From: an uncultured Aquimarina sp.
Lineage (GTDB): Bacteria; Bacteroidota; Bacteroidia; Flavobacteriales; Flavobacteriaceae
NCBI GenBank assembly: GCA_947496555.1
Contig: CANMDH010000001.1
Span: 239,622-303,621 of the forward strand
Length of the DNA stretch: 64,000 nucleotides
Direction of reading: 5' to 3'
Below, piece after piece: positions 23,341 to 32,058 of the stretch. Position 1 is the stretch's first letter. Every line of letters begins with the position of its first letter. The notes below the pieces were generated by a model. That model was not told the DNA's origin and did no database searches. It saw only the letters and a program-made list of their open reading frames with translations. Made by a program: the position numbers and the translations under genes.

Positions 23341-24177
23341 TTGAGCAAAGATTCATACCATAAAACCTGGAAAGATAGATTACATGATCTTATCTACGAA
23401 GCAGATACACCTCTTGGAAAATTCTTTGATATAACACTTTTGATTCTTATTGTACTAAGTATCATTTTTGTAATGTTAGAAAGTGTAAAAGGTTTACCCA
23501 GCGACATCTATACGGTATTATATTACGGAGAATGGATCATCACCATATTTTTTACTTTCGAATATGTTGCACGTATTATTTCAATAAAAAGACCCTCGCG
23601 ATATATATTTAGCTTTTATGGCATTATTGATCTTTTATCCACGTTGCCCTTATATTTATCATTTTTCATCACAGGAACCAGTGCTTTATTGGCCGTTAGA
23701 GCACTTAGACTACTTCGGGTTTTTAGAATACTAAAAATCTCAAGGTATATTGGCGAATCCAATAGATTGGCAAGAGCACTTAGGGATAGTGGGGCAAAAA
23801 TACTGGTGTTTTTATTCGCCGTATTGGTACTCTGTATTATTATGGGTACAGTAATGTATTTGATAGAAGGTGAAGAAAGTGGTTTTAAAAGTATTCCAAT
23901 TAGTGTGTACTGGTGCATTGTGACCATGACCACTGTTGGATACGGTGACATAGCACCAACTACTCCGTTAGGGCAATTTATAGCCGCGATAATCATGATC
24001 GTTGGTTATGGTATCATTGCCGTTCCTACTGGGATTGTATCTGCAGAATATGCTGCAGATCGCAAATCAAGAAAGGTCCATCTTAATACTCAGGTATGTT
24101 CTAACTGCAATGCTTCAGATCACCATGATAGTTCTAAATTCTGTCATAAATGCGGAGAAGATTTGCACAATGAATAA
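23341..24177 (+). CDS. Voltage-gated-type potassium channel with C-terminal zinc ribbon
   Basis: 278 residues, six membrane helices. S1-S3 cover ~30-110. S4 is AVRALRLLRVFRILK (118-132) with arginines spaced every third residue, as in voltage sensors. The pore has the selectivity filter TVGYGD (198-203) followed by S6 (QFIAAIIMIVGYGIIAVPTGIV). The cytoplasmic tail is short and ends in a treble-clef-like ribbon, CSNC...CHKC (Cys253, 256, 268, 271), which should bind zinc. The start is TTG 23341; no in-frame ATG lies before S1. Its last 8 bp overlap the miaA start. Confidence 0.92.
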   Translation: MSKDSYHKTWKDRLHDLIYEADTPLGKFFDITLLILIVLSIIFVMLESVKGLPSDIYTVLYYGEWIITIFFTFEYVARIISIKRPSRYIFSFYGIIDLLSTLPLYLSFFITGTSALLAVRALRLLRVFRILKISRYIGESNRLARALRDSGAKILVFLFAVLVLCIIMGTVMYLIEGEESGFKSIPISVYWCIVTMTTVGYGDIAPTTPLGQFIAAIIMIVGYGIIAVPTGIVSAEYAADRKSRKVHLNTQVCSNCNASDHHDSSKFCHKCGEDLHNE

Positions 24178-25075
24178 CACGTTGATTGTAATTATAGGGC
24201 CTACAGCCATTGGTAAAACTAGTCTCAGCATATCATTGGCAAAACATTTTGATTGCGCAATTGTTTCGGCAGATAGTAGACAATTCTATAAAGAAATGAG
24301 CATAGGTACTGCTGCTCCTTCGCTAGAAGAATTATCGCAAGCCCCTCATCATTTTATTCAACACAAGAGTATTAACGATATATATACGGTTGGAGACTTT
24401 GAAAAAGATACTCTAGAAAAACTTGACTCCCTATTTACTAATAATAAATATGCAATATTGGTAGGTGGTTCTGGATTATATGTTAATGCTGTAACCAAGG
24501 GACTAGATAACTTTCCCGAAATCGATCCTGAAATAAGAAAAAGACTTCAAGAAGCGTATAAAAATTTCGGGATGGAACATTTACAAAACCAATTAAAGAA
24601 TTTGGATTTGGAATATTATAACAAGGTTGACTTGCAAAATACGCATAGGGTAATGCGTGCTTTGGAAGTATCCCTAAGTAGTGGCAAACCGTACTCTTCT
24701 TTTCTCACTACCCCAAAAAAAAAGAGACCGTTTAATATTATAAAAATTGGATTAACCGCAGATAGAGAAATGATCTACAATAGAATCAATTTACGGGTAG
24801 ATCAAATGGTTGAAGAAGGATTGATAGACGAGGTCAAAAGTTTATATGAGTTCAAATCATTAAATGCTCTCAATACAGTGGGTTATAAAGAGCTTTTTAA
24901 TTACTTGGATGGTAGTTGGGATTTAGATTTTGCCATTTCTGAAATCAAAAAAAACACAAGACGTTTTGCAAAAAGACAACTCACCTGGTTTAGAAAAGAT
25001 CCTGAAATCGAATGGTTTGATTACCAAAAAGACGTGCAGGCAATCGTACATTATATCAATAAAAAATCACCCTGA
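24170..25075 (+). CDS. miaA: tRNA dimethylallyltransferase MiaA
   Basis: 301 residues from ATG 24170; a longer open frame from 24002 lies inside the channel gene and is rejected. The P-loop is GPTAIGKT (10-17). The family motif SADSRQFYKEMSIGTAAPS carries the catalytic Asp, with GGSGLYVNAVTKGLD and the C-terminal TRRFAKRQLTWFRKDPEIEWFD also present. The enzyme adds a dimethylallyl group from DMAPP to N6 of A37 in tRNAs that read codons starting with U. The ATG overlaps the channel stop (ATGAATAA), which suggests coupled translation. A terminator straddles the stop codon. Confidence 0.96.
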   Translation: MNNTLIVIIGPTAIGKTSLSISLAKHFDCAIVSADSRQFYKEMSIGTAAPSLEELSQAPHHFIQHKSINDIYTVGDFEKDTLEKLDSLFTNNKYAILVGGSGLYVNAVTKGLDNFPEIDPEIRKRLQEAYKNFGMEHLQNQLKNLDLEYYNKVDLQNTHRVMRALEVSLSSGKPYSSFLTTPKKKRPFNIIKIGLTADREMIYNRINLRVDQMVEEGLIDEVKSLYEFKSLNALNTVGYKELFNYLDGSWDLDFAISEIKKNTRRFAKRQLTWFRKDPEIEWFDYQKDVQAIVHYINKKSP

Positions 25076-25096
25076 AAAAATGCAAGGTGATTTTTT
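25061..25096. terminator. Bidirectional terminator between miaA and the response-regulator gene
   Basis: AAAAAATCACC (25061-25071) and GGTGATTTTTT (25086-25096) form a perfect 11-bp stem. The A-run and T-run on either side let it work for both converging transcripts. The left arm contains the last codons of miaA. Confidence 0.88.
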
Positions 25097-25122
25097 AATA
25101 GCATAGTTACCGTTATATTTTG

Positions 25123-25836
25123 TTATGACTCTTCGTTTCTTACTACTAGCCTAAAACCTTCTCCATGTATATTAAGTATTTCAACATTCTCGTCCTTCTT
25201 TAAATACTTTCTTAATTTGGCAATATACACATCCATACTACGAGACGTAAAATAGTTATCATCTCTCCATATCTTAGTCAATGCTAGCTCTCTAGGCATA
25301 AGATCGTTAAGATGCAATGCTAACAAACGAAGTAATTCATTTTCTTTGGGAGAAAGTTTAATAGGGTCTTCTTCATTGAAAGTCAAAAAGCGAAGCTTAG
25401 AATTAAGATGAAAACCTCCAATCTTAAATTCGAATTGCTTACTATCTGCAACAGACTCTGTGCTCTTACGTTGCATGATTGCTTGTATCTTCATTAATAA
25501 GACCTCACTATCAAAAGGCTTATTAAGATAATCATCTGCACCTACTTTGTATCCCTTCAACACATCTTCTTTCATTGCTTTGGCAGTCAAAAAGATGATC
25601 GGAATTTCTTCATTCTTATCCCTAATTTCTTTGGCCAATGTAAAACCATCCTTATAAGGCATCATTACATCGAGAATACACATATCATAATCATCTTTCT
25701 TGAATTTTTCGAAGCCCTCCATACCATTCTTAGCATGCACAACATCATAATCATTCATTACCAGATAATCCTTTAATACTGTTCCAAAGTTTGGATCATC
25801 TTCTACAAGCAAAATCTTTTTGTTTTCTGTTTCCAT
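25123..25836 (-). CDS. OmpR/PhoB-family response regulator (RprY-like)
   Basis: 237 residues. The receiver domain has the acidic pair in LLVEDDP, the phosphorylation site Asp56 (CILDVMMP), Thr84 (FLTAKA) and Lys106 (LNKPF). The C-terminal winged helix-turn-helix (about 130-235) includes LSPKENELLRLLA, RSMDVYIAKLRKYL and ILNIHGEGFRLV. It is encoded directly after its histidine kinase (3-bp gap), so they form one two-component system. Direct TTAAC repeats with 11-bp period upstream of the kinase gene could be its own binding site. The pair resembles Bacteroides RprXY; the signal is not known from sequence. Confidence 0.95.
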   Translation of the reverse strand: METENKKILLVEDDPNFGTVLKDYLVMNDYDVVHAKNGMEGFEKFKKDDYDMCILDVMMPYKDGFTLAKEIRDKNEEIPIIFLTAKAMKEDVLKGYKVGADDYLNKPFDSEVLLMKIQAIMQRKSTESVADSKQFEFKIGGFHLNSKLRFLTFNEEDPIKLSPKENELLRLLALHLNDLMPRELALTKIWRDDNYFTSRSMDVYIAKLRKYLKKDENVEILNIHGEGFRLVVRNEES

Positions 25837-25839
25837 ATT

Positions 25840-27408
25840 TTATGATATTAACGGTAATTTAATTATAAATGTGGAGCCTTTTCCCCTTTCACTCTCCACC
25901 CATATCTGACCATGATGATCATCTATGATTCTTTTTACATAAGTTAAACCTAATCCATGACCTTTTACATTATGTAAATCTCCTGTGTGTTCTCTAAAGA
26001 ATTTTTCGAAGATTTTTTTTTGCGCCACTTTACTCATTCCTATTCCTTGGTCACGAATCTTGAGAATTATACTATTCTTTACATTTTCAGTATATATATC
26101 AATTTTAGGCTCTTGCTCTGAATATTTAACGGCATTATCCAGAATATTAACCACTACGTTCGTCATATGACTATCATTTGCCAAAACAGTCGTTTTAAGA
26201 GCACCTAAATGTGTTTTAATATACCCTTCTCTATTCTCTACAATTAGAGAAACATGTGTAACCGCATCTTCAATAATATCATGAAGTTCTTGTTTCTCTT
26301 TTTTAATGTTGAGTTCATTTTTTTCTAATTGAGATATTCTCAACACATTTTCTACCTGAGCGTGCATTCTCTTATTCTCCTCTCGGATCATATCCATATA
26401 GCGCTGGACTTTTTCGGGATCTCCTCCTATCTTTGGATTCTTAATAGAGTCCAAAGCCAGGTTGATCGTTGCTATAGGAGTTTTCAACTCATGAGTCATA
26501 TTGTTAATAAAATCAGTTTTAATTTGTGATATTTGTCGTTGTTGCAAAAGCTGCGACAAAGCACTAGAATAAGCGATAACAATAATTAATGTGAAAATTA
26601 TTGACAATATTGCCATCCCTTTTATAGTAGAGAGCACATATCGCTTTTTCCCAGTAAAATTAACATACAACTGATACTCGCTCGCGCCTTCATCATCTAC
26701 AAAAAGAGGTATCGCATATGTTGTTGGGTAATCCAAACTAAAATCATCAGAACGTACTTTTGTTGCTAAAGCATTGCTATAAATAGCGTATTCAAAATCT
26801 ACTTTTATATCTCTTTCTTCAAGTTCTTTTTTAAGAAGATACTCAATCTCCTTTTTTTTAACCCTTCTATGTATAGGAATAAAGCTTGCTATTTCTCCTA
26901 TTACAATTTCATAATCCTTTCTTTGAAGATCGGTTAATCCTCTAATTCGTTCCAGCTTTGACTTAGAACTCTGTTTTACAATTCCTGCTTGCGTATCCTG
27001 TATTGTATTATCTACAGTACGATTTAAAATATTCTTTAATCTAACCGTATCAATATTAAAGTTTACAAAAGATGAAAACAATTTATAGTCCTCATCCAGA
27101 ATACCATTAGCATAAGCAAAAGACTTAGTAGTATTATCAATACTAATATCTAATAACTGTCGTATAGTTCTATTATCTGGATCTTCTCCAATGCTATCAA
27201 GTATTTCCTGTAAAGGAAAAAACATTTCCTCAAATTCTCTATACTGAATCCCATTGGATACAGATATTAATATTTGCTTTGCATTAAAAGAAAACTGTTC
27301 TTTATTATTTTCAACTGTGTTGTTAATCCAATATCCCTGAACGAAAATAATCCCGATTAATGACAAACTCATAAGGATTATCAGCAATACGAATAACCTT
27401 TTATTCAT
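25840..27408 (-). CDS. Two-component sensor histidine kinase (RprX-like)
   Basis: 522 residues. One membrane helix lies at the N-terminus (LFVLLIILMSLSLIGIIFVQ), then a ~235-residue periplasmic sensor without recognised domain. A second helix follows (MAILSIIFTLIIVIAYSSA, about 264-285). The HisKA dimerisation domain has the phospho-acceptor His in NNMTHELKTPIATI (about residue 304), and the HATPase_c domain has NILDNAVKYS, IRDQGIGMS and GHGLGLTYVKRII. The sensor domain is long and helical, so the signal may be an envelope state rather than a small ligand. A -7 box TACTTTTG is 4 bp before the ATG. Confidence 0.95.
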   Translation of the reverse strand: MNKRLFVLLIILMSLSLIGIIFVQGYWINNTVENNKEQFSFNAKQILISVSNGIQYREFEEMFFPLQEILDSIGEDPDNRTIRQLLDISIDNTTKSFAYANGILDEDYKLFSSFVNFNIDTVRLKNILNRTVDNTIQDTQAGIVKQSSKSKLERIRGLTDLQRKDYEIVIGEIASFIPIHRRVKKKEIEYLLKKELEERDIKVDFEYAIYSNALATKVRSDDFSLDYPTTYAIPLFVDDEGASEYQLYVNFTGKKRYVLSTIKGMAILSIIFTLIIVIAYSSALSQLLQQRQISQIKTDFINNMTHELKTPIATINLALDSIKNPKIGGDPEKVQRYMDMIREENKRMHAQVENVLRISQLEKNELNIKKEKQELHDIIEDAVTHVSLIVENREGYIKTHLGALKTTVLANDSHMTNVVVNILDNAVKYSEQEPKIDIYTENVKNSIILKIRDQGIGMSKVAQKKIFEKFFREHTGDLHNVKGHGLGLTYVKRIIDDHHGQIWVESERGKGSTFIIKLPLIS

Positions 27409-27412
27409 AAAT

Positions 27413-27464
27413 CAAAAGTAAGACTTTAACATTTAGCTACTTTACGGTTTAACCAAATGTTAAC
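27413..27464 (-). promoter_or_regulatory. Promoter and OmpR-like repeat region of the two-component operon
   Basis: On the minus strand TACTTTTG (27420-27413) is an exact -7 match, 4 bp before the kinase ATG. Behind it, on the plus strand, TTAAC occurs at 27426, 27449 and 27460; the last two are 11 bp apart, as in PhoB/OmpR direct repeats. TTAACATTT (27426-27434) is also inverted exactly as AAATGTTAA (27455-27463). A second -7 match, TACCTTTG, lies at 27492-27485. Confidence 0.5.
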
Positions 27465-27492
27465 AAAATGAAAGATTAGGATTACAAAGGTA

Positions 27493-28071
27493 TCAGGAAG
27501 ATATTTTTGAGTGAATTATACTGACTTGATTTTCAGTTTCTTTTAAATTTATATTGTGTATTATAAAATCGGCCAATGGGATTTTTCTCGAATCTTCCCA
27601 TTGATTATTTGCTCTAGAAAGCGCTTGTTCTCTTGTTATTTCATCTCTTTTCAGAACCCTTTCTATCCTTATTTCTAGTGGCGCCAGCACTAATATCGTA
27701 TAATCACATTGTTTATATGCTTCATTTTCAAAGAAAATAGCAGCTTCCTTTATTACATAATTACCTGCTTGTTCATCTTTCCATCGATTAAAATGTTTTC
27801 CTACTGCAGGATGAACAATTCCATTTAGACGCTCTAGTTTTGATTTATCATTAAAAACAATATCAGCTATGTATGCCCTGTTAAGTTTCCCATTTACATA
27901 AGAATTTTCACCTAGTAATTCGACAATCTGGTTTTTTACCTGGTCATCTGTGTTCATTAATTTTTTGGCCTCTTCATCGGCTATGTATACAGGAACCCCA
28001 AGTTTATTAAACATTTTTGCAACCGTAGATTTTCCACTACCTATACCTCCAGTCAGACCGACAATTTTCAT
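27493..28071 (-). CDS. coaE: Dephospho-CoA kinase
   Basis: 192 residues. The P-loop GGIGSGKS (8-15) lies in VGLTGGIGSGKSTVAKMF. The CoA-side motifs are YIADEEAKKLM and NGIVHPAVGKHF, and a lid region with ERVLKRDEITREQALSRANNQ follows. It phosphorylates the 3'-OH of dephospho-CoA, the last step of CoA synthesis. It is downstream of the YbbR and glycosyltransferase genes on the same strand with 6-8 bp gaps, so it belongs to that operon. coaBC, two steps earlier in the same pathway, lies 7 kb away. Confidence 0.96.
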   Translation of the reverse strand: MKIVGLTGGIGSGKSTVAKMFNKLGVPVYIADEEAKKLMNTDDQVKNQIVELLGENSYVNGKLNRAYIADIVFNDKSKLERLNGIVHPAVGKHFNRWKDEQAGNYVIKEAAIFFENEAYKQCDYTILVLAPLEIRIERVLKRDEITREQALSRANNQWEDSRKIPLADFIIHNINLKETENQVSIIHSKISS

Positions 28072-28079
28072 AATGAATT

Positions 28080-29039
28080 CTACTTTAAAACCACAAACTG
28101 AACTTGTTTCTCCCGCAATCGTACATCATGAATAGATTCTGGCCGACTAACAAGTTCTAATGTTAAAAATGAGCTTTCTTCGGAAGCCTTGGCATAATCG
28201 GCCACCACAATAAAATCTCTTTCACTTATCTCATTGTATTTATCAAGTCCCACTCTGTATACTACAGAAATCTCTTTAGGAAAAATCTTAATTTCGACTC
28301 CTTCAGGAACATTATTTAGAGTAATTGGAATTTTTTGATTTCCTTCAGTAAACTTACTAACTAGAACATTGGCTTCAACCGTTGCGGGTATTACCGAAAT
28401 ACTTGAAGGCAATGCTGCAATATCAATATTCAATTCTGAACGATGATCCTGATTAACTCCTTCAATGATCAAAGACTCTGTACTAATACTCTGGATAGTA
28501 TCAATTATTCTGGAAGGCCCCCCAACCAGTATTGAATCTGGAGTCACCACCAATCCTTTATCGCTTCCATACCCCACAGCATACTTGATATCATGTATTG
28601 CTATTACAGGAATTTTTTTTTCTAAATTTAAATCAAGTTTTAATCGCAAGCTATCTTTTTGCACAGTCAGTATGCGGCCTTTAAAATCAAGTTTATCTCG
28701 TAATATCTTCGACTCTTTATCGATTTGAAAATAATAGTAATCGTCTTTGTTTGAAACTGCGTCGTCGACATTAAATTCTAAAATCGGTTTTTTCCAATTA
28801 TGATTCATTAGTCTAAAACCATTTCCATTAAGAGTCATCCTTAAAGCCTGATCACTTTCTTCATTAAAGATCTTATCCACCGGAAGATTAACATACCTAA
28901 TACCTACCTCGACTTCTTGCGTGTAATTTTTTGAAAATTGGATTAGCAACCACAAAACAGAAGTAAATATTAGAAAAAACAAAAAGGTCTTTACATTGCT
29001 TTTTTTGAACGAAAAATTTTTCTTTTTTCTACTTGACAT
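28080..29039 (-). CDS. YbbR-domain membrane protein (CdaR-like)
   Basis: 319 residues. A basic N-terminus (SSRKKKNFSFKKSNVK) is followed by one membrane helix (TFLFFLIFTSVLWLLIQFS). The rest is extracytoplasmic and contains YbbR-like beta domains, for example VGIRYVNLPVDKIF, IPVIAIHDIKYAVGYGSDKGLVVTPDSILVGGP and KIPITLNNVPEGVEIKIFP. In Bacillota, CdaR regulates the diadenylate cyclase CdaA. Whether this homolog does so cannot be seen, since no cdaA is in the window. It sits 6 bp after the glycosyltransferase and 8 bp before coaE, a conserved flavobacterial order. Confidence 0.85.
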   Translation of the reverse strand: MSSRKKKNFSFKKSNVKTFLFFLIFTSVLWLLIQFSKNYTQEVEVGIRYVNLPVDKIFNEESDQALRMTLNGNGFRLMNHNWKKPILEFNVDDAVSNKDDYYYFQIDKESKILRDKLDFKGRILTVQKDSLRLKLDLNLEKKIPVIAIHDIKYAVGYGSDKGLVVTPDSILVGGPSRIIDTIQSISTESLIIEGVNQDHRSELNIDIAALPSSISVIPATVEANVLVSKFTEGNQKIPITLNNVPEGVEIKIFPKEISVVYRVGLDKYNEISERDFIVVADYAKASEESSFLTLELVSRPESIHDVRLREKQVQFVVLK

Positions 29040-29045
29040 AATAGC

Positions 29046-30050
29046 TTACTTTGAGAAAAACAATGTCTCAAATTGTTTTTCGGGGACTTTTTTCAGTAGA
29101 TGAATATAATAATAAGATTTTAGGAATCCTTTTCCATACCCATAAAATTGTATCATAACCGCCAGAATAGACTGTATTCCTATAGAAATATTTTTATAGG
29201 TAAACGTTGCCCCCAAGAATATTAATGAGAAATACAATCCCAAAATTGCAACAAAATACCAGTATCCAAAAAACGCCGTAGCAATTGCAAAAATGGTATA
29301 TCCCAGAAACAAGGTGGGAAACCAGTAAGTTACCTTGGCTGTCTCTGGATGCCATCGATTTAAAATAGGCCTTACCAGGCCAAATTTATTGACTTGTATA
29401 TAGAACTTTTTCCATGAAATTCTTCTTTTATGAAATACTACAGCATCAGAAATCAATGCCGTATCGTATCCTAGTCTCCATAACCTAATAGTAAGATCTG
29501 GATCTTCTCCTGGGTGAATATCCCCAAATCCACCTGAAGCCTCAAAAGCTTCTTTAGACAATCCCATATTAAAACTTCGCGGTTGAAACTTGCCGATTGT
29601 ATTTTTACGACCACGTATCCCCCCTGTAGTGAGATAGGATGTCATACTATAACTTATAGCTTTCTGCAGGTTAGAAAAACTCTCATGAGCAGCATCAGGC
29701 CCTCCATAACAGTGCACAAATTTTTTAGTTAAGAACGTATCTACTTTTTTAAGGTAATCTGATGGTAATATCACATCACTATCCAAAATAATGAAGTAAT
29801 TACCCTTTGCCTTTCGCATACCGTAATTGCGAGAATCTCCAGGCCCGGTATTACGTTTTTGATAATAACTGATCAATAATTTATCTTTAAAACCCTTTAT
29901 TACCCGTTCTGACGTATCAGATGAACCGTCCTCGATGATCACAATTTCGTAATCTGCGGCATAGTCCATAGCTAACATACTCTGTAACAGTTCATCAATT
30001 TCATTAGGTCTGTTATATACAGGTACAATAAAAGAAAAGCGTGGTTTCAT
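29046..30050 (-). CDS. Family 2 glycosyltransferase
   Basis: 334 residues from ATG 30050. An ATG at 30080 lies inside the fabI terminator and is rejected; the -7 box at 30055-30062 supports 30050. The GT-A fold begins at FSFIVPVYNRPNEIDELLQS. The nucleotide/metal motif is FIILDSDVILP (DxD-like), and the acceptor region is GGFGDIHPGEDPDLTIRLWRLGY with the conserved ED. Two or three membrane helices at the C-terminus (WFPTLFLGYTIFAIATAFFGYWYFVAI split, and SLIFLGATFTY) anchor it. It probably adds a sugar to a lipid or surface polymer. The substrate is unknown. Confidence 0.9.
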   Translation of the reverse strand: MKPRFSFIVPVYNRPNEIDELLQSMLAMDYAADYEIVIIEDGSSDTSERVIKGFKDKLLISYYQKRNTGPGDSRNYGMRKAKGNYFIILDSDVILPSDYLKKVDTFLTKKFVHCYGGPDAAHESFSNLQKAISYSMTSYLTTGGIRGRKNTIGKFQPRSFNMGLSKEAFEASGGFGDIHPGEDPDLTIRLWRLGYDTALISDAVVFHKRRISWKKFYIQVNKFGLVRPILNRWHPETAKVTYWFPTLFLGYTIFAIATAFFGYWYFVAILGLYFSLIFLGATFTYKNISIGIQSILAVMIQFYGYGKGFLKSYYYIHLLKKVPEKQFETLFFSK

Positions 30051-30054
30051 ATCG

Positions 30055-30062
30055 CAAAAATA
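30055..30062 (-). promoter_or_regulatory. Promoter -7 element of the glycosyltransferase-YbbR-coaE operon
   Basis: On the minus strand TATTTTTG is an exact TAnnTTTG match, 4 bp before the ATG at 30050. It abuts the T-run of the fabI terminator. Confidence 0.55.
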
Positions 30063-30104
30063 AAAAAAGAAAAATCCCATTTCTAACTAAGAATGGGATT
30101 TTTC
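30062..30104 (-). terminator. Rho-independent terminator of fabI
   Basis: GAAAAATCCCATT (30069-30081 on the plus strand) pairs perfectly with AATGGGATTTTTC (30092-30104). Read on the minus strand, the 13-bp stem is followed by a T-run (CTTTTTTTA). It lies 32 bp after the fabI stop. Confidence 0.9.
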
Positions 30105-30135
30105 AAGATATAATATTGAATCGTTTCAAACGATT

Positions 30136-30954
30136 TTATTCTTCATCTATAAACTTGTCCATAACTAACTGACTTACTCCCATATTAGAGAAACCACCAT
30201 CATGATATAAGTTTTGTAGCGTCACTTTTTTGGTAAGATCAGAAAACAACGTTACTGTGTAATCGGCACATTCGTCTGCTGTAGCATTACCTAATGGAGA
30301 CATCTTATCGGCATACTCTATAAATCCATCAAAACCTTTTACACCTTTCCCTGCGGTAGTTGGCGTAGGAGATTGTGAGATGGTATTTACTCTTACTTTT
30401 TTATCTCTACCAAAGAAATAGCCAAAACTACGTCCTATAGACTCTAAATATGCTTTATTATCAGCCATGTCATTATAATCAGGAAATACGCGTTGTGCAG
30501 CCATATAGGTAAGTGCAACAATACTTCCCCATTCGTTCATAGCATCTTTCTTGTATAATGTTTGCATCGTTTTATGAAAAGAAAGCGCGGATACATCCCA
30601 GCCTTTTTCACTAAAGCTATAATTAAGATCTGTATAGTGACGTCCTTTTCTAACATTTACAGACATTCCTATCGAGTGTAAAACAAAATCTATTTTACCT
30701 CCCAAAATTTCCATTGATTTCTCTACAAGATTTTCCAAATCTTCAACTGAAGTGGCATCTGCAGGTATAACCTGGGAATTTGTTTTTTCTGCCAAGGTGT
30801 TAATTGCGCCCATTCTCATGGCAACAGGAGCGTTGGTAAGCACAAAACTTCCTCCTTCTTCAAATACACGTTCGGCAGTTTTCCAGGCGATAGAACTATC
30901 ATCTAGCGCTCCAAAAATAATCCCTCTTTTACCTTTTAATAAATTGTGTGACAT
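30136..30954 (-). CDS. fabI: Enoyl-[acyl-carrier-protein] reductase (NADH)
   Basis: 272 residues, typical length. The glycine-rich opening GKRGIIFGALDDSSIAW and the catalytic pair Tyr-x6-Lys (PDYNDMADNKAYLE) mark a divergent short-chain dehydrogenase of the FabI type. The C-terminal signature NTISQSPTPTTAGKGVKGFD is the substrate-binding loop region. It reduces trans-2-enoyl-ACP in the last step of each fatty-acid elongation cycle. It is monocistronic, with its own terminator. Bacteroidetes FabI proteins often have extra residues here compared with E. coli, which explains the slightly longer loop regions. Confidence 0.96.
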   Translation of the reverse strand: MSHNLLKGKRGIIFGALDDSSIAWKTAERVFEEGGSFVLTNAPVAMRMGAINTLAEKTNSQVIPADATSVEDLENLVEKSMEILGGKIDFVLHSIGMSVNVRKGRHYTDLNYSFSEKGWDVSALSFHKTMQTLYKKDAMNEWGSIVALTYMAAQRVFPDYNDMADNKAYLESIGRSFGYFFGRDKKVRVNTISQSPTPTTAGKGVKGFDGFIEYADKMSPLGNATADECADYTVTLFSDLTKKVTLQNLYHDGGFSNMGVSQLVMDKFIDEE

Positions 30955-31106
30955 TTAGTTGTAAATTAAAGTATAGTTATACAAGCGGTAAAGATAACAA
31001 AACGCCTTAAACCAGAGTGAAACAAAATGAATTTTAGCCTAAATTACAAAAAAACGACACAAGCTGCTTTTACAATAAGTCTTAACGGAAGACCTCTAAA
31101 TACTAC

Positions 31107-31541
31107 TTAGTCTTCTGCTTCTATTTTTTTGTGTAATACACTTAAAGAAAATGCTGCTGCCGAAGCTATTAGAACAGAATAATCCAGAACACTTTTAATT
31201 CCGGTAGTGAGTATCATTGCAAGGGCAAAAATTAGCAACAACACACCACTTGCTTTCGCCACCACAACCTTTTTATAACCTACAATCAGGCATAGTGAAA
31301 AAACAACTTCTGCAGTGGTAGCCAAAATAGCAACTGCAGGTATAAAGATTTCAGGAAACCAGGGGTTTAGAACCCCAGTATAATCTACAAAACTACTCCA
31401 ATTGCCCCATGATGATATTTCTTGAGGCCAAAATCCAAATCGATCCAAAACAGCAGATAAAAACCCTATGGCAATTGAAAATCTCAAAAAATAATCCAAT
31501 ACCATTGCATCGGTAATACCGTATTTACTTAACAACTTCAT
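31107..31541 (-). CDS. DoxX-family membrane protein
   Basis: 144 residues from ATG 31541; an upstream ATG at 31562 would overlap the previous gene more deeply. Four hydrophobic helices are visible (about 14-35, 62-85, 93-112 and 116-135). The motif RFSIAIGFLSAVLDRFGFWP and the later WFPEIFIPAVAILATTAEVVFSLCLIVGY match DoxX/DoxD-like proteins. The family is a membrane-bound partner in oxidation or redox stress functions. It overlaps the upstream AhpD-like gene by 17 bp, so the two are translationally coupled. Confidence 0.85.
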   Translation of the reverse strand: MKLLSKYGITDAMVLDYFLRFSIAIGFLSAVLDRFGFWPQEISSWGNWSSFVDYTGVLNPWFPEIFIPAVAILATTAEVVFSLCLIVGYKKVVVAKASGVLLLIFALAMILTTGIKSVLDYSVLIASAAAFSLSVLHKKIEAED

Positions 31542-31977
31542 AATTCCCAGCTTTAAAACCAAATATTTTCATTAATCTATTCCATGTATTAATCTGAGTA
31601 ATAGTTAAACTCAAATACGATATTTCATTTTTATCAAAATGCTTTTCTAATTCATCAAAAATCAGAGTGTTTAATGAGCGGTGATTAATCTTTGTAAGTG
31701 ATTCTGCAAATAACAAAGCTGTTTTTTCTTTTTCTGTAAAAAAATCAGTTTCTTCCCAGGCAGGCAAAAGAGATAATTTCACGTCACTTTCCCCATGATG
31801 TTTAAGCTCTTTATAATGCATATCCAAGCAATATGCACATCCATTAATTTGTGAAATCCTTAATTTAATAAGTTCCAAAAGTTTAAAATCCAATGGCGAT
31901 TTTTTTAAATTTTCTTCAATCTCCATTAAAGGATCAAAGAATCCTTTGGGTAATTCGTTATAGGTAATTCGTTCCAT
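31525..31977 (-). CDS. Carboxymuconolactone decarboxylase (AhpD-like) family protein
   Basis: 150 residues. The redox motif CAYC with a following His (INGCAYCLDMHYKEL) is the peroxidase signature of AhpD-like CMD domains, in which two cysteines and the His form the proton relay. The rest is all helical (PLDFKLLELIKLRISQ and KTALLFAESLTKINH). It is probably a thiol-based peroxidase or reductase in the cytoplasm. It is followed by DoxX, overlapping by 17 bp, and preceded by a Crp-type regulator on the same strand 81 bp away. Together they look like a small stress module. Confidence 0.9.
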   Translation of the reverse strand: MERITYNELPKGFFDPLMEIEENLKKSPLDFKLLELIKLRISQINGCAYCLDMHYKELKHHGESDVKLSLLPAWEETDFFTEKEKTALLFAESLTKINHRSLNTLIFDELEKHFDKNEISYLSLTITQINTWNRLMKIFGFKAGNYEVVK

Positions 31978-32058
31978 AATACTTTATGTTTTTTATATCA
32001 TAAACAAAAGTACCGGGAGACGATTTGAAAAAAAATAAGATATCTTAAGAAATACGAT

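Noticed and set aside
24002-24169. Longer start for miaA
   Set aside because: It lies inside the channel gene, and the family begins at the ATG at 24170.
30051-30080. Longer start for the glycosyltransferase
   Set aside because: It lies in the fabI terminator and upstream of the -7 box.
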